From Pyxidicoccus caerfyrddinensis (GTDB lineage: Bacteria > Myxococcota > Myxococcia > Myxococcales > Myxococcaceae): 64,000 nt of DNA. Every line of letters starts with the position of its first letter. Positions within the stretch are counted from its first letter, which is position 1. The translations under genes and the position numbers were made by a program. The stretch is taken from contig NZ_JAAIYA010000013.1 in the NCBI RefSeq assembly GCF_010894405.1, positions 62,001-126,000 on the forward strand, in the 5' to 3' direction. This document shows positions 8,962-18,011 of this stretch, one piece after another. Under the pieces are notes generated by a model, which had not been told where the DNA came from, did not search any database, and saw nothing but the letters and a program-made list of their open reading frames with translations.

Positions 8962-11235
8962 ATGCCCACCCTGGTCGTCCGTCTCCCCGACGGCTCCGAG
9001 AACGAACACGAAGTCACTGGCGAGCTGAAGCTGGGCCGTCAGGCGGGCAATGACCTGCTCCTCACCGAGGGCGGGGTGTCTCGCAACCACGCGAGGGTCT
9101 TCGAGGACGGCGGCACCGTCTTCATCGAGGACCTGGGCAGCGCCAACGGCACCTTCGTGGACGGTGAGCGCATCGCGGAACCCACGCCGCTCACCCCGCA
9201 GTCGGAGGTGGTGCTGGGGGACTACACGCTGCGGCTCAAGGCCGCGGCGGCGCCCTCGCGCTCCGGTCCGCGCAAGGCGGCGAAGTCCGCGCCTCCCCCC
9301 GTCGAGGAGATGCCGGTGGGCGCGGAAGGCAGCGGCGCGCGCGCCACACGGGCCCTGCCGAGCATGAAGCCGAGGCCGCCCGCGGGCGCGCCTCCGCCGA
9401 AGCGTCCCGCGAGGCCCGCGAAGCCAGCCGGTGCCGCGTCGGAGGGTGGCGCGGCGGGTGGCGGCGCGGCGGGTGGTGGCGCGGGCCCCATGCTCAAGGG
9501 CCTGGTGGGCCCGTGGGCCGGCCGGACGTATCCGCTCAAGGGCAAGGTGCTGGTGGGGCGGCAGCCTCCGGCCCTGGTGATACTGGAGGATGACTCGGTC
9601 AGCCGGCGGCACGCGGAGCTGGAGGCGACGGCGTCCGGCGTGACGGTGAAGGACCTGGGCAGCGCCAACGGCACGCTGCTCAACGGCGAGCCGCTGGGGC
9701 CGGAGCCGGTGGAGTTGCAGCCGGGCGACCAGCTCCAGTTCGGCGTGGTGGAGCTGTCCTTCGAAGCCGAGGAGGTGGCGCTGGCCGCTCCGGTGCGGCG
9801 TGGCTCGGGTCCCATCCCCACGCGGCGCGGTGGGGCCGCGGCGGCGCCGTCGGAAGAGGAAGCGGCGCCCCCGAACCGCAAGAAGCTGATGATGGTGGCC
9901 GGCGGCGTGGTGGGCCTGCTGGTGGTGGCGGCGGTGGTGAAGGTGGCCATGCCGGCCCACGGGCCCGTCGACGCGGTGGTGGACCCGGCGGGCCCGGTGG
10001 CGGACCCGGCGGAGCAGATTCAAGCGCTGCTCAGCGAGTGCCGCTCCTACGCGTCCAACGAGCTGGGCTCATCCCCCAACTGGGCTCGCGCGGAGGAGAG
10101 CTGCACCAAGGCGTTGGACCTGGACCCCATCCACCCGGAGGCCAACACCCTGATCCGGCGCATCAAGCTGGAGAAGGAGTCCTTCGAGCACTACTCGACG
10201 GGCGAGAAGGCGCTCCAGCGCCTCAAGCCGGATGAGGCGCTCGAGGCCTTCAGCAAGATTCCGAAGGAGAGCGAGTACTTCCGTCGCGGCAAGAGCAAGG
10301 CGCGCGAGGCGGCCGAGCAGGTCACGAAGCGGGCGCTGGACGACTGCAAGCGCTACCTGGGCAACTCCCAGTTGAGCGCCGCGGTGCCGCGCTGCGAGCA
10401 GTACATGGCCGTCTGGTGCCAGGGGCAGCCGCGCGAAGACCTGCAGCCGCCGCTGGGCTACACGATGAAGCTGGAGGGCCGGCTGCGCCGCAACGAGTGG
10501 CGGCCCAAGGACTCGCTCTACGTGCGCTTCCTCGTCGCGCGGTTCAGGTTGGACCCGAACGCGGCGCCGTGGGTGTGCCCGGTGACGGAGATCATCGGTC
10601 CGGACGAGGCGACCACCGACCCGCGCTCCGTGGTGGACGCGGCGGTGAAGAAGCGCTTCAACCACAAGCTGCTCCAGGCGGCGATGATGGACTACTGGGC
10701 CGGCCGCGGCAGCGAGGCGCTGGCCACCCTGCAGAAGCTGCGCGGCAACTACGAAGCCGCCGCGTTCCACGCCCAGTCGGACGAGCTGGTGCGCATCATG
10801 TCCACGGTGGATCAGCTCTTCAAGAATGGTGAGACGTTCCTCGCCGGGGACGACCCGGAGAAGGCCGCCGAGCCCTTCCGTGAAGCGCTGCAGGTGGACA
10901 AGGAGCTGATGCTGGACCTGGCCGAGTCCAAGCCGTCCTTCTACCGGCGCAACATCCTCCAGGACATGGCGGAGAAGTCCTACCAGCGGGGTAGGGAATG
11001 GGCGGACCGGCAGGACCGGCGCCGTGCGTGCCGCGTGTGGAAGCTGGGCTTCGGCTTCTACGCGGGCAACCCGGACCTGAACAAGGCGGCGGCCTTCTGC
11101 TCGAGCCTCGCGTCGGACGCGCTGCGAGACGCGGGCGGCTGCCCGGACCTCGCCGCGGTGCTCGACTTCGCCGTCAAGGGTGACGGGGTGGCGGAGAAGG
11201 TGGACGAGAAGAAGAAGGAGTGGAGCTGCCCCTGA
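8962..11235 (+). CDS. double-FHA, single-pass membrane protein with TPR-like region
   Basis: This 757-residue protein starts 6 nt after the ATPase stop. FHA domain 1 covers about residues 2-95 (KLGRQAGNDL, VSRNHARVFE, DLGSANGTFVDG). A Pro/Ala/Gly linker follows. FHA domain 2 covers about 177-275 (VLVGRQPPALVI, VSRRHAELE, DLGSANGTLLNG). One transmembrane helix is at about 309-332, after which about 425 residues of helical TPR-like sequence are exported or periplasmic. It is the last gene of the operon. The layout (cytoplasmic phospho-binding heads, a membrane anchor and a helical scaffold) suggests an inner-membrane assembly factor linking the ATPase to the periplasmic machine; that role is inferred. 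Confidence 0.85.
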   Translation: MPTLVVRLPDGSENEHEVTGELKLGRQAGNDLLLTEGGVSRNHARVFEDGGTVFIEDLGSANGTFVDGERIAEPTPLTPQSEVVLGDYTLRLKAAAAPSRSGPRKAAKSAPPPVEEMPVGAEGSGARATRALPSMKPRPPAGAPPPKRPARPAKPAGAASEGGAAGGGAAGGGAGPMLKGLVGPWAGRTYPLKGKVLVGRQPPALVILEDDSVSRRHAELEATASGVTVKDLGSANGTLLNGEPLGPEPVELQPGDQLQFGVVELSFEAEEVALAAPVRRGSGPIPTRRGGAAAAPSEEEAAPPNRKKLMMVAGGVVGLLVVAAVVKVAMPAHGPVDAVVDPAGPVADPAEQIQALLSECRSYASNELGSSPNWARAEESCTKALDLDPIHPEANTLIRRIKLEKESFEHYSTGEKALQRLKPDEALEAFSKIPKESEYFRRGKSKAREAAEQVTKRALDDCKRYLGNSQLSAAVPRCEQYMAVWCQGQPREDLQPPLGYTMKLEGRLRRNEWRPKDSLYVRFLVARFRLDPNAAPWVCPVTEIIGPDEATTDPRSVVDAAVKKRFNHKLLQAAMMDYWAGRGSEALATLQKLRGNYEAAAFHAQSDELVRIMSTVDQLFKNGETFLAGDDPEKAAEPFREALQVDKELMLDLAESKPSFYRRNILQDMAEKSYQRGREWADRQDRRRACRVWKLGFGFYAGNPDLNKAAAFCSSLASDALRDAGGCPDLAAVLDFAVKGDGVAEKVDEKKKEWSCP

Positions 11236-11278
11236 CGCGACATGGACAGGGGCGGACGGGCGCGCTAGGCACGGGGCC

Positions 11279-14008
11279 ATGGCCGACACCAGCCCCTCGC
11301 GCTCCGCGCCCACCCTGGTCCTCATCGACGCGTCCGGCTTCATCTTCCGCGCCTACCACGCGATTCCGCCCCTCACGACGAGCAAGGGCGTACCCACCAA
11401 CGCCGTGCTGGGCTTCACCCGCATGGTGCTCAAGGGGCTGCGGGAGCTGAACCCCACGCACGTAGCGCTCGCCTTCGACAAGGAGAGCCGCACGGAGCGG
11501 CAGAAGATAGACCCCAACTACAAGGCCAACCGCGAGGGCCCGCCCGAGGACCTGGTGCCGCAGTTCGCGCTCATCCGCCGGGTGGTGGAGGCGCTCAACC
11601 TGCCCGTGCTGGAGATGGCCGGCTGGGAGGCGGACGACGTCATCGGCACGCTGGCGGTGAAGGCGAAGGCCGAGGGCTTCTGCGTCCAGGTCGTCACCGG
11701 CGACAAGGACTTCGTGCAGATTGTCGAGCCGGACGTGCGCCTGTTCGACCCGATGAAGGAGACGCACACCGGGCCTGACGAGGTGAAGGCGAAGCTGGGA
11801 ATCGAGCCCCGGCAGATGCGCGACTACCTGGCCCTCATCGGCGACGCGGTGGACAACGTCGCCAAGGTGCCGGGCATCGGCCCGAAGACGGCCACGGAGC
11901 TCATCCAGCAGTTCGGCGACGTGGAGACGCTGCTCTCCAAGCTGGACGAGGTGAAGAAGCCGAAGATTCGCGACGCCATCGCCTCGCACCGCGAGAGCCT
12001 GTTGCGCGCCAAGCAGCTCGTCACCTTCAAGACGGACCTGCCGCTGGACGTGAAGATGGCGGACCTGGCCCGCAAGGCGGTGGACTCGGCGAAGGCCCGC
12101 GAGCTCTTCACGGAGCTGGAGTTCTACGCGCTCATCAAGGACCTGCCGCAGCAGGGGCTGCCGGAGGCCGCGCCGAAGGAGAAGCCCGCGCCGCTGGCCG
12201 CCGAGCACAAGCTGGTGGGCACCGAGGAGGAGCTGAAGGCGCTGGCGGACGCGATGCGCACAGCGGGCACCGTCAGCCTCATCCCCGCGTACGAGGGCAT
12301 GCCCTTCGCCACGAAGCTCGTGGGCCTGGGCGCCGCGCTGCCGGACGCGAGCACGTACTACGTGCCGCTGCGCCACGGTGTGCTCGGCGTCACGCAGGTG
12401 AAGCCGGAGTCCTTCACGGCCGCGCTCAAGGCGGTGCTGGAGGACGCGGGCGTGAAGAAGGGCGGGCACGACCTCAAGGCGCTCACCCTGGTGCTGGCCA
12501 ACGAGGGCATCACCCTGCGCGGCGGGCACGACGACGTGGAGCTGCTCAGCTACCTGCTCAACCCGTCCCGCCGCGAGCACGCGCTGGCGGACCTGGCGCG
12601 TGAGCGCCTGCAGACGGAGCTGCCCGCGCTGCCACCCGCGGCCGAGGGCAAGCGGGGCAAGAAGGACAAGGCGCTGGCGGACCACACGGTGGAGGAGGTG
12701 GCCGCCGGCTTCGCCATCCGCGCGGAGGCGGCGCGGCGGCTGGCGCCGGAGCTGTGGAAGGAGCTTCAGGCGGCGAGCCTGGCGGAGCTGGCACGAGACA
12801 TGGAGCTGCCGCTGCTGCCGATTCTCGCGCGGATGGAGCAGCGAGGCGTGAAGCTGGACACCACCGAGCTGGCCCGCATCTCCGTGAAGGTGGACGCCGC
12901 CGTCGAGGCGCAGGTGAAGGAGGTCTACAAACACGCCGGCCGCGAGTTCAACATCGGCTCCAACCCGCAGCTGGTGGAGGTGCTCTTCTCGCCCCAGCCC
13001 GAGGGCCTGGGGCTGCCCATCATCAAGAAGGGCAAGACGGGCCCGTCCGCGGACATGGAGGTGCTGGAGAAGCTCTCCGAGGAGCACCCGCTGCCGGCCG
13101 CCATCATCGAGTACCGCAGCCTCACCAAGCTGAAGAGCACCTACCTGGACACGCTGCCCACGCTGGTGGCGGCCGACGGGCGCATCCACACCACCTACCA
13201 CCAGGCGGCCACCGCGACGGGGCGCCTGTCGTCCACCGACCCGAACCTCCAGAACATCCCCGTGCGCACCGAGCTGGGCCGCGAAATCCGCCGCGCCTTC
13301 GTGGCGGCGGAAGGCCACCAGCTGGTCAGCGCGGACTACAGCCAGGTGGAGCTGCGGCTGCTGGCGCACATCGCGGAGGACCCGGTCCTCATCGACGCCT
13401 TCCTCAACGACCAGGACATCCACACCCGCACCGCGGCGGAGGTCTTCGGCGTGCCCCCGGAGCAGGTGGACCGCGAGCAGCGCCGCAGGGCGAAGATGGT
13501 GAACTTCGGCATCGCCTACGGCCTGTCACCGCATGGCCTGTCCGCGCGGCTGGGGATTCCGCAGGAGGAGGCGCGCGACATCATCGAGCGCTACTTCACG
13601 CGCTACGCGGGCATCCACCGCTACCTGCGGGAGACCGTGGATACCGCGCGCAAGACGGGCTACGTGGAGACGCTCTACGGGCGCCGCCGGTACATGCCGG
13701 ACCTGAACTCGAAGAACCGCGGCGTGGCGCAGGCCGCCGAGCGCGCCGCCATCAACATGCCGATTCAAGGCACCGCCGCCGACCTCATCAAGAAGGCGAT
13801 GCTCGTGGTGGACGCGGCGCTCCGCGAAGAGGGGCTGCGCACCGTCATGCTGTTGCAGGTGCACGACGAACTTCTCTTCGAAGCGCCGGACGCCGAGGTG
13901 GAGCGGGTGAAGGCCCTGGCGATGAAGGGCATGTCCTCGGTGGCGCAGCTGAAGGTGCCGCTCAAGGTGGACGTGGGCGCGGGCCGGAGCTGGGCGGACG
14001 CGCACTGA
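11279..14008 (+). CDS. polA: DNA polymerase I
   Basis: This is a 909-residue family A polymerase with the usual three-part layout. The N-terminal 5' nuclease runs to about residue 290 (LVLIDASGFIFRAYH; GWEADDVIGTLA; GDKDFVQIV; ALIGDAVDNVAKVPGIGPKTA). A middle exonuclease-like domain covers about 310-490. The polymerase domain shows motif A SADYSQVELRLLAHI, motif B RRRAKMVNFGIAYGL and motif C LLQVHDELLFEAP. The expected exonuclease metal ligands (DxE of motif I, and Asp in motif II) are not visible, so proofreading is probably lost, as in several other bacterial Pol I enzymes. ATG 11279 is used because the upstream part of the frame is low-complexity Arg-rich sequence. Confidence 0.96.
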   Translation: MADTSPSRSAPTLVLIDASGFIFRAYHAIPPLTTSKGVPTNAVLGFTRMVLKGLRELNPTHVALAFDKESRTERQKIDPNYKANREGPPEDLVPQFALIRRVVEALNLPVLEMAGWEADDVIGTLAVKAKAEGFCVQVVTGDKDFVQIVEPDVRLFDPMKETHTGPDEVKAKLGIEPRQMRDYLALIGDAVDNVAKVPGIGPKTATELIQQFGDVETLLSKLDEVKKPKIRDAIASHRESLLRAKQLVTFKTDLPLDVKMADLARKAVDSAKARELFTELEFYALIKDLPQQGLPEAAPKEKPAPLAAEHKLVGTEEELKALADAMRTAGTVSLIPAYEGMPFATKLVGLGAALPDASTYYVPLRHGVLGVTQVKPESFTAALKAVLEDAGVKKGGHDLKALTLVLANEGITLRGGHDDVELLSYLLNPSRREHALADLARERLQTELPALPPAAEGKRGKKDKALADHTVEEVAAGFAIRAEAARRLAPELWKELQAASLAELARDMELPLLPILARMEQRGVKLDTTELARISVKVDAAVEAQVKEVYKHAGREFNIGSNPQLVEVLFSPQPEGLGLPIIKKGKTGPSADMEVLEKLSEEHPLPAAIIEYRSLTKLKSTYLDTLPTLVAADGRIHTTYHQAATATGRLSSTDPNLQNIPVRTELGREIRRAFVAAEGHQLVSADYSQVELRLLAHIAEDPVLIDAFLNDQDIHTRTAAEVFGVPPEQVDREQRRRAKMVNFGIAYGLSPHGLSARLGIPQEEARDIIERYFTRYAGIHRYLRETVDTARKTGYVETLYGRRRYMPDLNSKNRGVAQAAERAAINMPIQGTAADLIKKAMLVVDAALREEGLRTVMLLQVHDELLFEAPDAEVERVKALAMKGMSSVAQLKVPLKVDVGAGRSWADAH

Positions 14009-14019
14009 CGGAGCGCCCC

Positions 14020-14066
14020 AAAAAAAGTACGGGAGGAGCGCCCACCCCCGTAGGCGCCCCTCCCGT
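14020..14066 (-). terminator. intrinsic terminator, U-run on minus strand
   Basis: A 14-nt near-perfect stem (14029-14042 with 14053-14066, one mismatch) is followed, on the minus strand, by ACT and seven T residues (14026-14020). This is a classical Rho-independent terminator for leftward transcription coming from the gene that ends at 14326, though it lies about 260 nt beyond its stop. It is just 3' of polA and may also stop rightward transcription, but no T-run follows on that strand. Confidence 0.75.
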
Positions 14067-14325
14067 GTCCCTGCTCCCCAACCCGGGCTCCCCAGCCCCA
14101 CGACAAAAAAGTGCCGACCCGTCCGACCGGCGATTCGCGCGGACCCCCATCCGCGCGTCTTGCCAGCAGCTCACGAGGCGCGCTCACCACTCCCCAGTGG
14201 GAACACGCTCCCCAAAGGCACGCCACGGGCCCCCACCCACGGCGCGCTCCCTCCCGCCGGCCTCGGACGCTCCCCAAGACGGGAGCATCAAGCCGGACGG
14301 GTCGGCAAACCCGACCAACCCCTTC
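14067..14325. other. intergenic region, no gene seen
   Basis: This C-rich stretch lies between convergent polA and the minus-strand gene ending at 14326. It contains a second A-run (14105-14110) and a small hairpin (GGTCGG/CCGACC near 14300-14316). Open frames here have no coding-like composition or start context. Nothing else is recognised. Confidence 0.5.
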
Positions 14326-14850
14326 TCAGTGCATCGCTGGACGCCCGTCCTTCGCGTCCGGCGTCGTGCGCTTCACTCGTGACGGCCGCTCGAAGTACTC
14401 GACGACCAGACCTCCAAAAGCCACCCGGGGGCCGTCCGCGCGCGGATCCTTGAGCCGCTGCAGCAGGGCCACCGCCGAGTCCACCGCCTCATCCACCGCG
14501 CGGTTGATGCGCTCGCGCTCCCAATCCCCGCCGCCCAGCACCTCCGCGGCGTCCACCAGGCAGCGCCGCAGCGCCGCGAATTCCTCGTAGAGGGCGCGCG
14601 CGCCGCGCTCCGGCGACAGGCGCAGCACCGCCCGCGTGCGGCTCCAGGGGCTCGTCTCCTCGCCCTCCAGCGTCCGCCCCACCTCGCGGATGAAGGGCTC
14701 CACCAGTCCGTCCAGCTGTCCGAGCGAAGCCGTTGAACCGTCCGCTTCGTGCGCGGCCAGCCGCATCCGGCGCCACAGCGCCGCGATGCGATCCGGCTGC
14801 TGGCGGAAGAACCGCGCCAGCACCGCCGCCTTACGTCCCCGCTCGTTCAT
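14326..14850 (-). CDS. conserved-looking helical protein of unknown function
   Basis: The 174-residue product is predicted soluble and mostly alpha-helical. ATG 14850 is chosen because GGAAGG lies 8 nt upstream of it on the minus strand; two in-frame ATGs lie further upstream at 14868 and 14883. The N-terminal half (RKAAVLARFFRQQPDRIAAL; PFIREVGRTLEGEETSPW) is reminiscent of four-helix RsbR/RsbRD-type N-terminal domains, but I cannot confirm that. It is monocistronic, convergent with polA, with a terminator beyond it. No catalytic motif is visible. Confidence 0.65.
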   Translation of the reverse strand: MNERGRKAAVLARFFRQQPDRIAALWRRMRLAAHEADGSTASLGQLDGLVEPFIREVGRTLEGEETSPWSRTRAVLRLSPERGARALYEEFAALRRCLVDAAEVLGGGDWERERINRAVDEAVDSAVALLQRLKDPRADGPRVAFGGLVVEYFERPSRVKRTTPDAKDGRPAMH

Positions 14851-15050
14851 GTCCAGTGCCTTCCGCATCGCGACGGGAGGCATAGCAATTCGGCTGCCAA
14901 CGCCCTGGAGAGGCTCATTCCCAGGAAAATCAGCCGCTTGGGCTCACCCTCAGAGCAGGCAGAGGAGCATGCAGCAGGTAATTTCTTCCGGGGGGCTGAC
15001 TGTAGGGGTGTCCGAAAGCACTGGGGTCCCCTGGTGGGGAGGGCACCTCG

Positions 15051-16325
15051 TCAGTGCAGGGTGGGCTTCGGGGGGCGGGGCCCCGCCGGAAGGTCCGCCA
15101 CGGACTCGCCGGACGTCTCCTCCGGGGGTTCTTCAGGAACCTCCCCCGGCGCTTCGCTGGCGGACGGGGGCATCTCGTGGGGGCCGCTGACGGCCTCCTG
15201 CGTGTCGCGCGACTCGAGGGTGTCCGACTCGCTGGAGGCGGCGCCGGCGGGCCACTCGGGCCACGTCAGGGCCGGGGCGGGGCCGGCGGCGTCCGGGCCG
15301 GGGAGGGCGCCCGGCAGGGCGGCGGCGCGCGCGGCCAGCACCCGCAGCGCGGCGTCCTCCGCGGCGTCCTGGGCGGCCATCTCCGCCAGGCGGGCTTCCT
15401 TCTGCTGGCGCCGGCGGACGTACGCGGCGACGCACAGGCCGGAGGCGGCCAGCCACAGCAGCGCGGAGCTGGTGGTGAGGGGCAGCCAGCCGTAGCGCGC
15501 CGCCAGGCCCTCGCGCCAGTCCGTCTCCTCCACCAGCAGCGACGTGCGGAAGGCCTTGCCGAAGGCCTGCTCGAAGGGCTCGCCGTCGCGCACGCCGTCC
15601 ACCAGCACGCCCATGGCCTGGGGGCCGAACTTGCCGGACAGGTGCGCCACGAAGGCGGCGCTCTGCGCGTAGGCAATCTCCACGTCCGACGGGTGGTCCG
15701 GCCAGGAGTCCTCCAGGTCCTCGAAGTGGAAGACGCGCTCCTGCGTCACCGCGCGGAAGAGGGCGGAGTAGTGCGTGAGGGAGTAGCGCTCGCCGGTGAC
15801 ATTCTGGGCCACGCCTTCCTGGAACCAGCGGGGCCAGTCCTTCGCCAACTGGCCCAGCGCCACGTGCGCCAGCTCGTGCCGCAGCGTCTGCTGGCCGTCC
15901 GGCTCGTAGAGGCTCAGCGCGTCCAGCAGGATGATTTGATGCGCCGGGTAGGCCAGCGCCACCGCCCAGCCGGGAGGCCGGCCTCCGGGCAGCGCCAGCG
16001 CCTCGAACTCCGCGCGGCCCACGCCCAGGCGGATCTCCGTGACGCCGGGCCAGTCCCTCCCGAGGATGGCGCCGAAGCCGTCGCGGATGCCCTCGATCTG
16101 TCCCGCCAGCTCCTTCGCGGCCACGGTGGCCGCCGCGGTGTGGAGGATGCGGAAGCGCTTCGTCGCCACCTCCCCGGTGACGCGGGACGGGCGCTCGTGG
16201 GGCACGAGCGCGGCGTCATCCACCACCACCTCGTGCGCATGGGAGCCATGCGTGTCCCCCGGCTCCTGGGCCAGGGCTCTGGGTGCGGCCAGCAGCAGCG
16301 GAAGCAGGAGGAGCAGGTGGCGCAT
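15051..16325 (-). CDS. exported metallopeptidase (peptidase MA-like) with C-terminal TM
   Basis: The protein has 424 residues. A signal peptide (MRHLLLLLPLLLAAPRALAQ) leads into a gluzincin-type domain with the zinc motif HELAH (in TLRHELAHVALGQL) and the downstream WFQEGVAQ box, as in the peptidase_MA_2 family. One transmembrane helix (SSALLWLAASGLCVAAYV) follows, then a cytoplasmic Ala/Pro/Glu-rich tail. It is the last gene of the run divIVA-like, DUF167, peptidase, with 11 nt to the upstream gene. The substrate is unknown; an envelope maintenance role is inferred from location and topology. Confidence 0.82.
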   Translation of the reverse strand: MRHLLLLLPLLLAAPRALAQEPGDTHGSHAHEVVVDDAALVPHERPSRVTGEVATKRFRILHTAAATVAAKELAGQIEGIRDGFGAILGRDWPGVTEIRLGVGRAEFEALALPGGRPPGWAVALAYPAHQIILLDALSLYEPDGQQTLRHELAHVALGQLAKDWPRWFQEGVAQNVTGERYSLTHYSALFRAVTQERVFHFEDLEDSWPDHPSDVEIAYAQSAAFVAHLSGKFGPQAMGVLVDGVRDGEPFEQAFGKAFRTSLLVEETDWREGLAARYGWLPLTTSSALLWLAASGLCVAAYVRRRQQKEARLAEMAAQDAAEDAALRVLAARAAALPGALPGPDAAGPAPALTWPEWPAGAASSESDTLESRDTQEAVSGPHEMPPSASEAPGEVPEEPPEETSGESVADLPAGPRPPKPTLH

Positions 16326-16336
16326 GTGCGGCGGCC

Positions 16337-16636
16337 TCACGTTTGCCCAGACATAACAGCCTCGGCCCGCGCCGCATCAACCCCCACCACCTTCACCCGC
16401 TTGCGGCGCGACGCGTCACCGGACGTGAGCGTCACCTGCCGGCGCGGGACGCCGAGGTGCTTCGCGAGGAACTCCAGCAGGGCGGCGTTGGCCTCGCCGT
16501 CCACGGGGGGCGCGGCGAGCTGCACCTTCAGGAGGCCGTCGTGCTCGCCCACCACGCGGGTGCGTGAGGCGCGCGGCTGGACGAGCACCGCCAGCTCCAC
16601 GCCGTCGGGGACGGCCTTCAGCCAGGGTGGGGCCAC
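16337..16636 (-). CDS. DUF167 (YggU/UPF0235) family protein
   Basis: This 99-residue protein shows the complete short DUF167 fold: VELAVLVQPRASRTRVVGEH, LKVQLAAPPVDGEANAALLEFLA (first part quoted) and VTLTSGDASRRKRVKV. The family is widespread and its biochemical role is not established. The gene starts 3 nt after the stop of the DivIVA-like gene and ends 11 nt before the peptidase gene, so all three are probably cotranscribed. DUF167 genes often sit next to DivIVA/YlmG-type division genes in other bacteria, which agrees with this context. Confidence 0.93.
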   Translation of the reverse strand: MAPPWLKAVPDGVELAVLVQPRASRTRVVGEHDGLLKVQLAAPPVDGEANAALLEFLAKHLGVPRRQVTLTSGDASRRKRVKVVGVDAARAEAVMSGQT

Positions 16637-16639
16637 GGG

Positions 16640-17167
16640 CTATTCGCCCAGGTTGGCCTTCTTCTGGGAGAGGTAGGCCACGTTGTCCTCCACGCGCGCG
16701 TAGTCGCGGTCCGCGAAGGAGGGGCCCTTGAAGGTCTCCAGCAGCTTCTGGTGCGCGTCCAGCACGGAGCGCACCTGGGACTCGAACTGGGTGCGCTGGC
16801 GCTTCAGCTCGTTGATGTCCTCCACCACCTGCACCAGCCGCTGGTGGGCGCCGTGGACGATCTTCTCCGCCTGGTGCTCGGCGTCCGCGATGATGATTTC
16901 CGCTTCCTTCTTCGCGGCGGCCTTCAGGTCCTCGCTGATGCGCTGCGCGGTGACCATCGTCTCCTGGAGGGTGCGCTCGCGCTCCTGGTGCTGCTCGAGC
17001 TTGAGCTGCGTGCGCTTCAGCTCCTCCTTGAGCGCGATGTTCTCCTTCACCACCTCCTCGAACTCGCCGGCGATCAGCTCGAGGTGGGCCTCCACCTCGC
17101 GGCGCGAGAAGCCGCGCAGGGCCGTTTCGAACCGCTTCTGCCGGATGTCGAGCGGGGTGATCTTCAT
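16640..17167 (-). CDS. DivIVA-domain coiled-coil protein
   Basis: The 175-residue product starts with the typical DivIVA N-terminal crossover motif (MKITPLDIRQKRFETALRGF, then SRREVEAHLELIAGEFEEVV), followed by a long coiled coil (about residues 30-150). DivIVA proteins recognise negatively curved membrane and recruit partners at poles or septa. ATG 17167 is chosen because the family always begins with this M-x-I-T-P-L-D-I stretch; the longer open frame upstream is not family-like. It heads the DUF167-peptidase operon. Its role in this organism is unknown; polar or septal scaffolding is the family expectation. Confidence 0.92.
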   Translation of the reverse strand: MKITPLDIRQKRFETALRGFSRREVEAHLELIAGEFEEVVKENIALKEELKRTQLKLEQHQERERTLQETMVTAQRISEDLKAAAKKEAEIIIADAEHQAEKIVHGAHQRLVQVVEDINELKRQRTQFESQVRSVLDAHQKLLETFKGPSFADRDYARVEDNVAYLSQKKANLGE

Positions 17168-17253
17168 GGCCCCGCATTCTAGCGCAGGGCAGTGACTTCT
17201 CCAGGAAACGGCCCCGCCACCGCGGGCGACGGGCACGTTCGGTGGTGCACACA

Positions 17254-17278
17254 CGCCTGCCCGTCAGGAGGGCAGGCG
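17254..17278 (-). terminator. perfect 9-bp hairpin after the HEAT gene
   Basis: Bases 17254-17262 (CGCCTGCCC) pair perfectly with 17270-17278, leaving a 7-nt loop. The hairpin begins 4 nt past the stop of the minus-strand gene at 17283. There is no U-run, so it may act with Rho or protect the 3' end. Confidence 0.55.
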
Positions 17279-17282
17279 GGCG

Positions 17283-17876
17283 TCAGCGTGAGGCCTCCCA
17301 CTGGGCGGCGACGGTGCGCGCGGCGTTCTGCACCGGGGCGGTGAGCCGCGCGTCCAGCGCCGCGTCCTGCACGGTGCGCCGCGCGGTGGCCGTGCGCTGG
17401 AAGACGAGCCCGTTGAGCGCCTGGATTTTCAGCGCGTCCGGCATGCGCGGGTGGCGCACCACGTTGCCGAGGATTTCCTCGGCGCGCGGCTCCTGGAACA
17501 ACGCCACCGCGCGGAGCGCCGCCTGCTGGATGCGGGGATTGGAGTCCCACAGCAGCGCGGCCAGCGAGTCCAGCGCGCGTGCGTCGCCCAGCAGCGCCAC
17601 GTCCTCAATCGCGATGGCGCGGACCTCCTCCGGCGCCGGCTTCACGGCCCACAGCAGGCCGCGCAGGAGCGCGGTGTCGTCCGGCCCGGTGGCGGCGGGC
17701 TCGGCGGGCGGCGGGGGCGGCGCGGAGGGCGGCGGAGGCGCCTCGGTGGGGGTGGCGCGCGCGGGCTGCTCCTTCGCCGGGGCGGGCCGGGCCGGGGCAG
17801 CGGGACGGGGGCGGGCCGGAGCCTGGGCCCGCGCGGCGGCGGCGAGCAGGAGTCCGGCAACGAGCAGGGGACGCAT
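17283..17876 (-). CDS. exported HEAT-repeat protein
   Basis: This 197-residue protein has a signal peptide (MRPLLVAGLLLAAAARAQA), a Pro/Ala-rich low-complexity segment (about residues 20-65) and then about 130 residues of HEAT-like helical pairs (AIEDVALLGDARALDSLAAL; NPRIQQAALRAVALFQEP). HEAT repeats serve as protein-interaction solenoids; nothing enzymatic is visible. It is monocistronic, with a hairpin directly after the stop. A periplasmic scaffold function is inferred from the signal peptide. Confidence 0.75.
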   Translation of the reverse strand: MRPLLVAGLLLAAAARAQAPARPRPAAPARPAPAKEQPARATPTEAPPPPSAPPPPPAEPAATGPDDTALLRGLLWAVKPAPEEVRAIAIEDVALLGDARALDSLAALLWDSNPRIQQAALRAVALFQEPRAEEILGNVVRHPRMPDALKIQALNGLVFQRTATARRTVQDAALDARLTAPVQNAARTVAAQWEASR

Positions 17877-18011
17877 GGGCCCTGTTCTACCCCGAAACCC
17901 CCGTTCCGGGAGGGGCGGGCCTGACGCGGCGCGGGAGTTTTTCTTGACGCGATCGCTGATCGTGGGACCTTGGCGGCGCTACAGGCGTGTTGCAAGAGGG
18001 AGCAAGGGCTG

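Noticed and set aside
7156..10023. 955-codon minus-strand frame
   Set aside because: It lies antisense to the ATPase and double-FHA genes, with low-complexity composition and no motifs.
12754..14382. 542-codon plus-strand frame
   Set aside because: It overlaps polA in another frame; the sequence is Gly/Arg/Ala-rich without domains.
17943..17972. Possible -35 box TTGACG before the J-domain gene
   Set aside because: No recognisable -10 at 16-18 bp, so a promoter call is not supported.
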